64,000 nucleotides of DNA from Streptomyces jumonjinensis (GTDB lineage: Bacteria > Actinomycetota > Actinomycetes > Streptomycetales > Streptomycetaceae), in contig NZ_VCLA01000009.1 in the NCBI RefSeq assembly GCF_009600885.1, forward strand, positions 1 to 64,000, written 5' to 3'. Below, one piece after another: positions 7,317 through 19,592 of this stretch (its first letter is position 1; each line of letters starts with the position of its first letter). The position numbers were made by a program, and so were the translations under genes. The notes beneath the pieces were generated by a model that did not search any database, was not told the DNA's origin, and was given only the letters and a program-made list of their open reading frames with translations.

Positions 7317-9194
7317 GTGAGCACTCAACCCCCACCACTGCACGGCTTCAGAAAGCGTCTTACCCGATCCGGGGCCCGCCTCTCCACCCGCTCCAGGATC
7401 GTCGCGGCCCTGACCGCGCTGCTCCTCCCGCTGGCCGCCATGGTCGGCCTCGCCACTCCGGCCCAGGCGGCGACCTCGGCGACGGCGACCTATGCGAAGG
7501 CATCCGACTGGGGCAGCGGCTTCGAAGGCCGCTGGACCGTCAAGAACACCGGCACCACCGCCATCAGCGCCTGGACCGTGGAGTGGGACTTCCCGGCCGG
7601 CACCCGGGTCACCTCCGCCTGGGACGCCGATGTGACCAACACCGGCGACCACTGGACCGCCAAGAACAAGTCCTGGGCGGGCTCGCTGGCCCCGGGCGCT
7701 TCCGTCACCTTCGGCTTCAACGGCACCGGCTCCGGCGCCCCGTCGAACTGCAAGCTCAACGGCGGCTCCTGCGACGGCGGCACCATCCCGGGCGACAACC
7801 CTCCGTCCGCCCCCGGAACCCCGACCGCGAGCGCGATCGGCGACACCCAGCTGACGCTGAGCTGGACGGCCGCGACCGACGACAAGGGCGTCAAGAACTA
7901 CGACGTCTACCGCGACGGCACCAAGGTCGCCACGGTCACCGGCCTGACCCACACCGACACCGGGCTGACCAAGGCCACCGACTACACCTACACCGTCCAG
8001 GCCCGTGACAGCGCCGACCAGCTCGGAACGCAGAGCGGCGCCCTCACGGCGCGCACCACCGGCAAGCCCGACGCCGGCTCCAAGATCAAGATGGGGTACT
8101 TCACCCAGTGGGGCGTCTATGGGCGCAACTTCCATGTGAAGAACCTGGACACCTCCGGCACCGCCGCGAAGCTCACCCACATCAACTACGCCTTCGGCAA
8201 CGTCCAGAACGGCCGCTGTACCATCGGCGACTCCTACGCGGACTATGAGAAGGCCTACACCGCGGACCAGTCCGTGGACGGCGTCGCCGACACCTGGGAC
8301 CAGCCGCTGCGCGGCAATTTCAACCAGCTGCGGGAGCTGAAGAAGAAGCACCCGCACCTCAAGGTGCTGTTCTCGTTCGGCGGCTGGACCTGGTCCGGCG
8401 GCTTCACCCAGGCCATGCAGAACCCGGCCCAGTTCGCCGAGTCCTGCTACAACCTGGTCGAGGACCCGCGGTGGGCCGATGTGTTCGACGGCATCGACCT
8501 GGACTGGGAGTACCCCAATGCCTGCGGTCTGACCTGCGACACCAGCGGCCCCGCCGTCATGAAGAACATGATGCAGGCGTTCCGCACCAAGTTCGGCCCC
8601 AACTATCTCCTCACCGCTGCCATCACGGCCGACGCGTCCAACGGCGGCAAGATCGACAAGGCTGACTACGCGGGCGCGGCACAGTACGTCAACTGGTACA
8701 ACGTGATGACGTACGACTTCTTCGGCGCCTGGGCCGCTCAGGGCCCGACCGCTCCGCACTCGCCGCTGAACACCTACGCCGGCATCCCGCAGGAGGGCTT
8801 CAACTCCGCCGCGGCGATCAACAAGCTCAAGGCGAAGGGCATCGCGTCCGAGAAACTCCTCCTCGGCGTCGGCTTCTACGGCCGCGGCTGGACGGGGGTG
8901 ACCCAGGCGACCCCGGGCGGCACCGCCACCGGACCCGCCCAGGGCACCTATGAGCCCGGCTTCGAGGACTACAAGGTCCTCAAGAACACCTGCCCGGCCA
9001 CCGGCACCGTGGGCGGCACCGCCTACGCCAAGTGCGGCAACAACTGGTGGAGCTACGACACCCCGGCGACCCTCGGCGCGAAGATGAGCTGGGCCAAGAG
9101 CCAGGGTCTCGGCGGCTCCTTCACCTGGGAGCTCAGCGGCGACACCGCCAACGGCGAGCTGATGACCGCGATGGACAACGGGCTCAAGCCCTAG
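7317..9194 (+). CDS. chiC: Secreted chitinase, CBM2-FnIII-GH18
   Basis: This secreted family 18 chitinase has 625 residues. The GTG at 7317 follows AAGGAG. A signal peptide of about 51 residues ends in PAQAA. A type 2 cellulose/chitin-binding module spans about 53-152 and a fibronectin III linker about 162-247. The GH18 barrel runs from about 256 to the end. The catalytic motif DGIDLDWEYP is at 391-400, with Glu398 the acid/base. The domain order matches S. lividans and S. coelicolor ChiC. It hydrolyses chitin outside the cell. A strong hairpin follows the stop. Confidence 0.96.
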   Translation: MSTQPPPLHGFRKRLTRSGARLSTRSRIVAALTALLLPLAAMVGLATPAQAATSATATYAKASDWGSGFEGRWTVKNTGTTAISAWTVEWDFPAGTRVTSAWDADVTNTGDHWTAKNKSWAGSLAPGASVTFGFNGTGSGAPSNCKLNGGSCDGGTIPGDNPPSAPGTPTASAIGDTQLTLSWTAATDDKGVKNYDVYRDGTKVATVTGLTHTDTGLTKATDYTYTVQARDSADQLGTQSGALTARTTGKPDAGSKIKMGYFTQWGVYGRNFHVKNLDTSGTAAKLTHINYAFGNVQNGRCTIGDSYADYEKAYTADQSVDGVADTWDQPLRGNFNQLRELKKKHPHLKVLFSFGGWTWSGGFTQAMQNPAQFAESCYNLVEDPRWADVFDGIDLDWEYPNACGLTCDTSGPAVMKNMMQAFRTKFGPNYLLTAAITADASNGGKIDKADYAGAAQYVNWYNVMTYDFFGAWAAQGPTAPHSPLNTYAGIPQEGFNSAAAINKLKAKGIASEKLLLGVGFYGRGWTGVTQATPGGTATGPAQGTYEPGFEDYKVLKNTCPATGTVGGTAYAKCGNNWWSYDTPATLGAKMSWAKSQGLGGSFTWELSGDTANGELMTAMDNGLKP

Positions 9195-9264
9195 GCGCAA
9201 CAGGCTCAAGCCCCAGCACGACGGGCTACGGCCTGAACCTCACGCCGGGCCGTCATCGGCAAGG

Positions 9265-9298
9265 CGAAGGGGCCGGGGGATCACCCCCGGCCCCTTCG
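9265..9298 (+). terminator. Rho-independent-type terminator after the chitinase
   Basis: A perfect 15-bp stem (9265-9279 with 9284-9298, made of GAAGG and GGCCGGGGG on the left) closes a four-base ATCA loop. There is no T-run, which is common in Streptomyces. It lies 71 bases after the stop and also faces the convergent DUF2550 gene. Confidence 0.9.
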
Positions 9299-9344
9299 TA
9301 TGCCAGTTGCCAGTCCTGTGGAGAGGGAGACCCGCCCGCAGAAG

Positions 9345-9818
9345 CTACGCCACATTCACCCGCTGGCCCGGCGGAGCCGCCTCCAGCCAGGCGAGAAAGC
9401 CGGTCAGCGCGTCCTCGCTCATCGCCAGCTCAAGCCGGACCCCGCGGTGCAGACAGCCCAGCACCACCGCATCCGAGAGCAGCGCGAGCTCCTCCTCGCC
9501 CTCCGGGGTGCGGCGGCCGATCACCTCGATCGCCGAACGCTCCAGGACCCGGCGCGGCCGGGGAGCGTAGGAGAAGACCCGGAACCACATGATCCGGTCA
9601 CCGCTGTAGCGGGCGACGCCGTACACCCAGCCCTTGCCGCCCGGAGCCCCGGCGGCCGGATCGTCCGGCTCCTCCGGGACGTTCCAGCGCAGGGAGCAGT
9701 CGAAGGTGCCCCCGGAGCGCTGGATCAGCCTCCGGCGCAGCCCGAAGACGAACAGCCCGATCCCCACCAGGGCGACCAGAGCCAGGACGCTCACAAGCAC
9801 CGCGAGGAACATCTCCAC
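9345..9818 (-). CDS. DUF2550 family membrane-anchored protein
   Basis: This 157-residue protein has one N-terminal membrane helix (residues about 5-27) followed by a basic stop-transfer (LRRRLIQR) and a cytoplasmic domain with the actinobacterial DUF2550 strings GGTFDCSLRW, WFRVFS and LELAMSEDALTGFLAWLE. It starts with GTG. Genes of this family sit just downstream of atpC in many actinobacteria; no function is established. A hairpin separates it from atpC. Confidence 0.9.
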   Translation of the reverse strand: MEMFLAVLVSVLALVALVGIGLFVFGLRRRLIQRSGGTFDCSLRWNVPEEPDDPAAGAPGGKGWVYGVARYSGDRIMWFRVFSYAPRPRRVLERSAIEVIGRRTPEGEEELALLSDAVVLGCLHRGVRLELAMSEDALTGFLAWLEAAPPGQRVNVA

Positions 9819-9882
9819 CGACCTCCTCGCATCGACTCGGCTGAGGACGTACCCAACCGCTATCTCCTACGCACCTGCATTG

Positions 9883-9932
9883 CCTCAGCCGCGGTCCGGT
9901 CTGGAGGACTCCAGTCCGGGCCGCGGCTGAGG
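9883..9932 (-). terminator. Terminator downstream of atpC
   Basis: A 24-bp stem (9883-9906 with 9909-9932) has CCTCAGCCGCGG at its base, one T-T mismatch, one G-T pair and a two-base GA loop. It lies 22 bases beyond the atpC stop and should end the ATP synthase transcript. Confidence 0.85.
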
Positions 9933-9954
9933 GTGACGACTGTCGGCGGGGTGC

Positions 9955-10338
9955 TCAGCGCACCGCCACCGCACGCAGCCGGACATCGGCACGACGCTCG
10001 GCGGCGGCGTCCGAATCCGACTTGGCGCGCTCCAGCGCACGCTCGGCGCGCTGGGCATCGATCTCGTCCGCCAGCTCAGCGATCTCCGCCAGCAGCGACA
10101 GCTTGTTGTCGGCGAAGGAGATGAAACCGCCGTGCACGGCGACGACGACCGTACCGGCGCCCTCAGGGGTGCTGGTACGGATGGTCACAGGGCCCGATTC
10201 CAGCACACCGAGCAGCGGCTGGTGACCGGGCATGACGCCGATGTCGCCGGACGTGGTGCGCGCGACAACCAGGGTGGCCTCACCGGACCAGACCTGACGG
10301 TCGGCGGCGACCAGCTCGACATGCAGCTCCGCAGCCAA
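9955..10338 (-). CDS. atpC: ATP synthase F1 epsilon subunit
   Basis: The central-stalk epsilon subunit has 127 residues and couples the rotor to the c-ring and inhibits ATP hydrolysis. The N-terminal beta domain shows the strings SGDIGVMPGHQPLLGVLESG and VHGGFISF. The C-terminal part is a short helical hairpin rich in Ala, Glu and Arg. It is the last gene of the operon. Unlike the other F1 genes it is separated from atpD by about 190 bases holding a strong hairpin, so its expression may be set apart. Confidence 0.97.
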   Translation of the reverse strand: MAAELHVELVAADRQVWSGEATLVVARTTSGDIGVMPGHQPLLGVLESGPVTIRTSTPEGAGTVVVAVHGGFISFADNKLSLLAEIAELADEIDAQRAERALERAKSDSDAAAERRADVRLRAVAVR

Positions 10339-10483
10339 GGGTGGCTCCTCGGGTCACCACCCGGCGAGGATGCCGGGTGTTGGGTCAAAGTCTAATGGGG
10401 GTCCGGCCGCGGAAGCGTCCGGGCCCCGCCCCGGCATTTCACGGCCGGGATTCCGGGGGCTGGCCCCGGAGAGGCGGAGCGAA

Positions 10484-10509
10484 GGGGGGCGGGACGGATC
10501 CCGCCCCCC
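10484..10509 (-). terminator. Intercistronic hairpin between atpD and atpC
   Basis: GGGGGGCGGGA (10484-10494) and its exact complement (10499-10509) form an 11-bp stem with a CGGA loop, starting 20 bases past the atpD stop. The form is that of a terminator or attenuator inside the operon; no alternative structure was modelled. Confidence 0.7.
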
Positions 10510-10528
10510 TCCTCACCAGCCGTCCGGC

Positions 10529-12891
<2,363 letters not shown>

Positions 12892-12911
12892 GAGTCAGGT
12901 CCCTTCCGTCG

Positions 12912-14504
12912 TCACTTGCTGGTGCTGACCGGCGCGTCTTCGCCCAGAAGCTTGCCGTCCGAGGTCTCGAACTGACGCTTGAAGGCGGCGATCGCGTCAC
13001 CGATGGCCTGGAGGGTGTCGTCCGACATCTTCCCGCCGTCCGCGATGCCGGTCAGCAGCTCCTTGCGCTCACGGCGCAGGTGCTCCAGCAGCTCGGACTC
13101 GAAGCGGCGGATGTCCTCGACCGGGACGTCGTCCATCTTGCCGGTGGTACCGGCCCAGACGGAGACGACCTGCTCCTCGACCGGCATCGGCTGGTACTGA
13201 GCCTGCTTGAGCAGCTCGACCATCCGCTTACCGCGCTCCATCTGGGCCTTCGACGCGGCGTCCAGGTCGGAACCGAAGGCGGCGAACGCCTCCAGCTCAC
13301 GGTACTGGGCCAGGTCGACGCGGAGCCGGCCGGAGACCTGCTTCATCGCCTTGTGCTGGGCGGAGCCACCGACGCGGGAGACCGAGATACCGACGTTCAG
13401 GGCCGGGCGCTGGCCGGCGTTGAACAGGTCGGACTCCAGGAAGCACTGGCCGTCGGTGATGTAGATGACGTTGGTCGGGATGAACGCCGAGACGTCGTTG
13501 GCCTTCGTCTCGACGATCGGGAGACCGGTCATCGAGCCCGCGCCCATGTCGTCGGAGAGCTTGGCGCAGCGCTCCAGCAGACGCGAGTGCAGGTAGAAGA
13601 CGTCACCCGGGTAGGCCTCACGGCCCGGCGGGCGGCGCAGCAGCAGGGACACGGCGCGGTAGGCGTCGGCCTGCTTCGAGAGGTCGTCGAAGATGATCAG
13701 GACGTGCTTGCCCTGGTACATCCAGTGCTGGCCGATGGCCGAGCCGGTGTACGGCGCCAGGTACTTGAAGCCGGCCGGGTCGGACGCCGGGGCGGCGACG
13801 ATGGTCGTGTACTCCAGGGCGCCGGCCTCCTCCAGCGCACCGCGCACGGACGCGATGGTGGAGCCCTTCTGGCCGATGGCGACGTAGATGCAGCGGACCT
13901 GCTTGTTCACGTCGCCCGAGCGCCAGTTGTCGCGCTGGTTGATGATCGTGTCGACGGCCAGGGCGGTCTTGCCGGTCTGGCGGTCGCCGATGATCAGCTG
14001 ACGCTGACCACGGCCGATCGGCACCATGGCGTCGACGGCCTTGTAGCCGGTCTGCATCGGCTCATGGACCGACTTACGGATCATGACGCCGGGGGCCTGC
14101 AGTTCGAGGGCGCGGCGACCCTCGGTCTCGATCTCGCCGAGGCCGTCGATCGGGTTGCCGAGCGGGTCGACGACGCGACCCAGGTAGCCCTCGCCGACGG
14201 CGACGGAGAGGACCTCGCCGGTACGGGTGACCGGCTGACCCTCCTCGATGCCGCTGAACTCGCCGAGGACGATCGCACCGATTTCGCGCTCTTCGAGGTT
14301 GAGGGCGAGACCGAGGGTTCCGTCCTCGAACTTCAGCAGCTCGTTCGCCATGGCCGAGGGCAGACCCTCGACCTTCGCGATGCCGTCGCCGGCCACGCTG
14401 ACCGTACCGACCTCCTCGCGCGAGGCCGCGTCCGGCTTGTACGACTGGACAAAGTTCTCCAGCGCGTCCCGGATCTCCTCCGGCCGGATCGTGAGCTCCG
14501 CCAT
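12912..14504 (-). CDS. atpA: ATP synthase F1 alpha subunit
   Basis: The non-catalytic nucleotide-binding alpha subunit has 530 residues. Walker A is GDRQTGKT, and the conserved arginine-finger region ([11 protein letters not shown]) is present. The ATG at 14504 begins the conserved [11 protein letters not shown]; a longer frame to 14591 is open but only covers the spacer. The C-terminal extension past the usual core ([11 protein letters not shown]) is short. Confidence 0.98.
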   Translation of the reverse strand: MAELTIRPEEIRDALENFVQSYKPDAASREEVGTVSVAGDGIAKVEGLPSAMANELLKFEDGTLGLALNLEEREIGAIVLGEFSGIEEGQPVTRTGEVLSVAVGEGYLGRVVDPLGNPIDGLGEIETEGRRALELQAPGVMIRKSVHEPMQTGYKAVDAMVPIGRGQRQLIIGDRQTGKTALAVDTIINQRDNWRSGDVNKQVRCIYVAIGQKGSTIASVRGALEEAGALEYTTIVAAPASDPAGFKYLAPYTGSAIGQHWMYQGKHVLIIFDDLSKQADAYRAVSLLLRRPPGREAYPGDVFYLHSRLLERCAKLSDDMGAGSMTGLPIVETKANDVSAFIPTNVIYITDGQCFLESDLFNAGQRPALNVGISVSRVGGSAQHKAMKQVSGRLRVDLAQYRELEAFAAFGSDLDAASKAQMERGKRMVELLKQAQYQPMPVEEQVVSVWAGTTGKMDDVPVEDIRRFESELLEHLRRERKELLTGIADGGKMSDDTLQAIGDAIAAFKRQFETSDGKLLGEDAPVSTSK

Positions 14505-14551
14505 CTGGGTTCCCTGCTCTCCTTGTTGGGCCCGAAGTTTCTTAAGGGGGT

Positions 14552-14569
14552 CTGGGGGCCGACCCCCAG
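14552..14569 (-). other. Small intercistronic hairpin between atpH and atpA
   Basis: CTGGGGG and CCCCCAG form a 7-bp stem with a CCGA loop in the 153-base spacer upstream of atpA. It is too weak to be called a terminator. It may act as an mRNA processing or stability element before the highly expressed alpha gene. Confidence 0.5.
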
Positions 14570-14657
14570 GAATCTTCTGCAATCTCTGCACGGCCCAACC
14601 GGGCCGCTGGTACTGCTGGTGCTGCTCGTGTGCTGCGTGTTCAGTTGGTGACGGCCG

Positions 14658-15473
14658 TCAGCCGGCCATACGGCGGGCCGCCTCGCTGAGGCGCTCCGAG
14701 ACCGTGCCGTCGATCAGCTCGTCGCCGACCCGCACCGAGATCCCGCCGACGACCTCGGGGTCCACGTCCAGATTCAGATGCATCTGGCGTCCGTAGACCC
14801 TCGCCAGCACGGCGCCGAGGCGCTGCTTCTGCTGGTCGGTGAGGGGCACCGCCGAGGTGACGACCGCGACCATCCGGTCCCTGCGCGCCGCGGCGAGCTT
14901 GGACAGCGAGTCGAGTCCCGCCTCCAGGCTACGTCCCCGGGGCGCGGTGACGAGACGGATGACCAGCCGCTCGGTGACCGGGGTGACCCGGCCGCCCAGC
15001 AGGCTGCGCAGCAGCTCGGTCTTGGCGGCGACGGTGGCCGACTTGTCGGTCAGCGCGGCCCGCAGCTCCTTGCTGGAGTCCACGATCCGCCCGAACCGGA
15101 ACAGCTCGTCCTCGACGCTGTCGAGCGAGCCGGCCTGCTGGGCGGCGGTGAGGTCGGCGGTGGCCGCCAGCTCCTCAAGACCGTCGACCAGGTCGCGCGA
15201 CTGCGACCAGCGGGCGCGGACCAGGCCGGAGACCAGATCGGCGGTCGCCCCGCCCACCTGGCCGCTCAGCAGCCGGCCCGCCAGCTCGGCCTTGGCCTCG
15301 CCGGCCTGCGCCGGGTCGGTCAGGACCCGACGCAGCGACACCTCGCGGTGAAGCAGCGCGGTGACGGCGGCCAGCTCCTCGGCGAGCTTCGCCGCGTCGA
15401 CCGAGGTGTTGTCGGTCAGCGCGTCGAGGGACTCGCGTGCGGCAGCCAGTGCCTCCCGGCTCGCTCCGTTCAT
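14658..15473 (-). CDS. atpH: ATP synthase F1 delta subunit
   Basis: The peripheral-stalk delta subunit has 271 residues, longer than the roughly 180 of most bacteria but normal for actinobacteria, where an extra N-terminal helical part is fused. The C-terminal strings TSAVPLTDQQKQRLGAVLAR and VDPEVVGGISVRVGDELIDG are the family hallmark. It overlaps atpF by four bases. Confidence 0.96.
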   Translation of the reverse strand: MNGASREALAAARESLDALTDNTSVDAAKLAEELAAVTALLHREVSLRRVLTDPAQAGEAKAELAGRLLSGQVGGATADLVSGLVRARWSQSRDLVDGLEELAATADLTAAQQAGSLDSVEDELFRFGRIVDSSKELRAALTDKSATVAAKTELLRSLLGGRVTPVTERLVIRLVTAPRGRSLEAGLDSLSKLAAARRDRMVAVVTSAVPLTDQQKQRLGAVLARVYGRQMHLNLDVDPEVVGGISVRVGDELIDGTVSERLSEAARRMAG

Positions 15474-16024
15474 CGGGCGACCCCAGTCGCTTCCGCCTTC
15501 TCCTCGAGCTCGTCGAGGAAGCGGTCGATGGTACGGCTCTGGCGGGCGTGGTCCTCAAGGGACTCGCCGACCAGCTTGCCGGCCAGGTCGGTCGCGAGCT
15601 TGCCGAGGTCCTGGCGGAGCGCGGCGGACGCGGCCTTGCGGTCGGCCTCGATCTGGGCGTGGCCGGCCGCGATGATCTCCTCGCGCTGCCGCTGGCCTTC
15701 CGCCTTCATCTCCTGGATGATCGCGGTACCCTGCTCGGTCGCCTCCTGGCGCAGCCGAGCCGCCTCATGACGCGCTTCGGCGAGCTGAGCCTTGTACTGC
15801 TCCAGTACGCTCTCGGCCTCGGTCTTCGCCGCGTCGGCCTTCTCGATGCCGCCCTCGATCGCCTCCCGGCGCTCTTCCAGAACCTTGTTGATGTTCGGGA
15901 GAAGCTTCTTCGCGAGGAAGAAGAAGACGATGGCGAACGCGATCAGGCCGATGATGAGCTCGTCGGGATGCGGGATGAGAGGAGGCTGCTCCTCGCCTGC
16001 CGCAAGAGTGAACTGAGCGATCAC
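15470..16024 (-). CDS. atpF: ATP synthase Fo b subunit
   Basis: The peripheral stalk b subunit has 184 residues: one membrane helix (about residues 22-42, including ELIIGLIAFAIVFFFLAKKL), then a long charged amphipathic helix forming the stator dimer. It starts with GTG, lies 44 bases after atpE, and its stop overlaps atpH, consistent with coupled stator synthesis. Confidence 0.96.
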   Translation of the reverse strand: MIAQFTLAAGEEQPPLIPHPDELIIGLIAFAIVFFFLAKKLLPNINKVLEERREAIEGGIEKADAAKTEAESVLEQYKAQLAEARHEAARLRQEATEQGTAIIQEMKAEGQRQREEIIAAGHAQIEADRKAASAALRQDLGKLATDLAGKLVGESLEDHARQSRTIDRFLDELEEKAEATGVAR

Positions 16025-16068
16025 ATCAGTGCCTTCCGTGAAAAGAGTTGGGCTGTCCGGTCGGCGTC

Positions 16069-17194
<1,126 letters not shown>

Positions 17195-17419
17195 CGCGGG
17201 CTCCTTCAGCGTGGCGCATAGGTACGGCAACCTCGTTGTGTCGGCGCGGCGCGAAGCCGCGGTTCGGCACTGGACTGGTGTTACGGATGTGGGGGCGGCA
17301 GGCGGGCAGAGAGCCTCGCGAATGAGCAGGCGACAGCTCAGATGCCCGCGCCCGCAAAGCCGCAGTTGGCACCGGACGATAGCAGGACCGCGAGAGGTCC
17401 TTTATCCCGCCCCTACCCT

Positions 17420-17857
17420 TCACGTCGACGACCCCGTCTTCTCGGGCTTGTCGCTCTTCGCGGCCTCGGGATCGACATAAAGGATCTTGGCCTTCATGTA
17501 AGCCCTGGCCTGCGCGGCCACCCAGACGATGGTCGTCGCCAGCAGCGTGAGGGCGAAGACCTTGGAATCGAAGAGAGTGGTGTCCTTGAACGTCGCCATG
17601 AAGACGAAGAGCAGGAGCAGCTGTGTCGTGTAGAGCAGCAGCCCCATGCCCTGGAACAGGTGCGGGTACGCCTTGGCGACACGCTGGAGGACCACCAGGC
17701 CGACGCCCATGAAGAGGATGACCACCAGGGTGCCGACGACCGCGCCGAGCGCGCCCTTGCCACCGGCGACGCCCGTGGCGACCGCGATGGCGACAACGCC
17801 GGCGGCGACTGTGGGGACAGCTGTGTGGAGAAGGGTGCGAACGTCGTTGGACGGCAT
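17420..17857 (-). CDS. atpI: AtpI-like membrane protein of the ATP synthase operon
   Basis: This 145-residue protein has four predicted membrane helices and a short charged tail (DPEAAKSDKPEKTGSST). It sits at the head of the ATP synthase operon, where AtpI aids c-ring assembly in other bacteria. Sequence conservation in this family is low, so position and topology carry the call. Confidence 0.85.
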   Translation of the reverse strand: MPSNDVRTLLHTAVPTVAAGVVAIAVATGVAGGKGALGAVVGTLVVILFMGVGLVVLQRVAKAYPHLFQGMGLLLYTTQLLLLFVFMATFKDTTLFDSKVFALTLLATTIVWVAAQARAYMKAKILYVDPEAAKSDKPEKTGSST

Positions 17858-18073
17858 GGCGGCAGCTCCGCTTCCTGGGGAAATGGCAGTGGTGTGTCGT
17901 CATGGACGAGCGTAATCCGGGTCCGAGTTGGGTCCTCGGGGCCAACAGACCGTCGCACTACGGTCTTTCGGCTCTGTCGCCGGTTCTCGTGAACCGTATC
18001 ACAAACTATTTGAAGAGGTCTTTACCCTGGCGTGTGCCAACTATCACACATGAGGGCTAACGCGCCCGTGTGT

Positions 18074-18100
18074 GCACAGAATCGGTACCGAGTTCTGTGC
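18074..18100 (-). terminator. Hairpin between the MraY/WecA-like gene and atpI
   Basis: GCACAGAA (18074-18081) pairs with TTCTGTGC (18093-18100), and the loop itself contains the self-complementary CGGTACCG. GTGTG and CACAC tracts extend the outer stem. The surrounding 150 bases (about 17990-18120) are AT-richer than the rest and probably also hold the promoter of the ATP synthase operon. Confidence 0.6.
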
Positions 18101-18124
18101 TATTGCACACAAATGTGGGGGTTG

Positions 18125-19498
18125 TCAGCCGCGTGTTCCGGCCTTCCTCCGGTCGGAAAGACGCGAACGAGCGCCCAGGGCCGTCGCCCCGTTGACGCCC
18201 GCGGGAGGGGAGGCGGGCTCAGCGGACGCAGTGGCTTCGGTGGGCCCGGCTCCCCCGCCCGGCTCCCCCGCCAGGGCCGCGGCCGGGGCGGGCGAACCCG
18301 CCGCCGGGACAGGGGACTTGCGCCGGCGGTAGCGCGGCGGCACGAAGGACTCGGCCCAGCGCGGCGCGCGGGGGGTGAAGCGCGGAAGGAGCAGCAGCAC
18401 CAGACCGACCGCGCTCATCCCCACGATCACCGTCACGATCCACGCGGACGTCGAGTTCACGGAGTAACCGACGACCCCGAACGAGATCAGCGTCGACCAG
18501 AAATACATCACCAGAACGGCTCGGCTGTGCGAGTGACCGATCTGGAGCAGCCGGTGGTGCAGATGTCCCCGGTCGGCGGCGAACGGCGACTGGCCGTTCC
18601 AGGTGCGGCGGACGATCGCCAGCACCAGATCGGCGACCGGGATCGCGATGATCGTCAGCGGCAGCATCAGCGGCATGAAGACCGGGAGCATCGCGTAGGT
18701 GGCGCCCCGCTCGCCCCCCGTGAAGAGACCGAGCCGGTCCGGGTCCACCTGCCCGGTGATGGAGATGGCACTGGCCGCCAGAACAAGACCGATGAGCATC
18801 GATCCCGAGTCGCCCATGAAAATTCGCGCGGGATGCATATTGTGCGGCAGAAAGCCCAGGCACATGCCCATGAGAATGGCGGTGAAAAGGGTCGCGGGGG
18901 CCGCCGCCTCAATGCCGTAGCTGACCCAGATGCGGTACGCGTAGAGGAAGAACGCGGCGGCGGCCACACAGACCATTCCGGCGGCGAGACCGTCGAGGCC
19001 GTCCACGAAGTTCACCGCGTTGATGGTTATGACGACCATCGCGACCGTGAGCAGATTGCCCTGCCAGGCGGTGAGCGAGACGGTCCCGATTCCCGGCACG
19101 GGCACCCAGAGGATCGTCAGACCCTGAACGACCATGACCCCCGCGGCGATCATCTGACCGCCGAGCTTGATCAGGGCGTCGATCTCGAACTTGTCGTCGA
19201 GGACGCCGATGATCCAGATCAGCGCGGCGCCGGAGAGCAGCGCACGTGGCTCGCTCGTCAATTCGAAAGCGCTGTCGAGATTCGAAAGATGAGCGGCGAC
19301 CAGCAGTCCCGCGCAGAGACCGAAGAACATGGCGATGCCACCGAGCCGCGGTGTCGGTTCTCGGTGTACATCGCGGGCGCGGATCTCCGGCATCGCACCG
19401 GTCGCGATGGCGAACTTACGCACCGGACCGGTGAGCAGATAGGTCACCGCAGCCGTGACGCAGAGCGTCAGCAGGTAATCACGCACGGGCTGCCCCAC
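18125..19498 (-). CDS. MraY/WecA-family glycosyl-1-phosphate transferase
   Basis: This polytopic enzyme of about 457 residues has ten or eleven membrane helices. It transfers a sugar-1-phosphate (likely GlcNAc-1-P) from a UDP-sugar to undecaprenyl phosphate, the first step of a lipid-linked wall polymer. The family motifs are REPTPRLGGIAMF, the Asp-rich NFVDGLDGLAAG, and FMGDSGSMLIG. The start is uncertain: GTG at 19525, 19498 or 19486 all give open frames. A cytoplasmic Pro/Ala-rich tail follows the last helix. It lies upstream of the ATP synthase operon, as in S. coelicolor from memory. Confidence 0.9.
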   Translation of the reverse strand: MGQPVRDYLLTLCVTAAVTYLLTGPVRKFAIATGAMPEIRARDVHREPTPRLGGIAMFFGLCAGLLVAAHLSNLDSAFELTSEPRALLSGAALIWIIGVLDDKFEIDALIKLGGQMIAAGVMVVQGLTILWVPVPGIGTVSLTAWQGNLLTVAMVVITINAVNFVDGLDGLAAGMVCVAAAAFFLYAYRIWVSYGIEAAAPATLFTAILMGMCLGFLPHNMHPARIFMGDSGSMLIGLVLAASAISITGQVDPDRLGLFTGGERGATYAMLPVFMPLMLPLTIIAIPVADLVLAIVRRTWNGQSPFAADRGHLHHRLLQIGHSHSRAVLVMYFWSTLISFGVVGYSVNSTSAWIVTVIVGMSAVGLVLLLLPRFTPRAPRWAESFVPPRYRRRKSPVPAAGSPAPAAALAGEPGGGAGPTEATASAEPASPPAGVNGATALGARSRLSDRRKAGTRG

Positions 19499-19592
19499 AG
19501 GAATCGCTGGCCGTCTAAGCCCCACACCCTAGCTGTGGTGGCCACATGGTCGAGGACATCCGGGAGCCGGGGACGGTTGCAGACGATTCCGG

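Noticed and set aside
6138..9209. A 1023-codon open frame on the minus strand across the histidine kinase, regulator and chitinase
   Set aside because: It is antisense to three well-supported genes, has Gly/Val/Arg-rich shadow composition and no domain.
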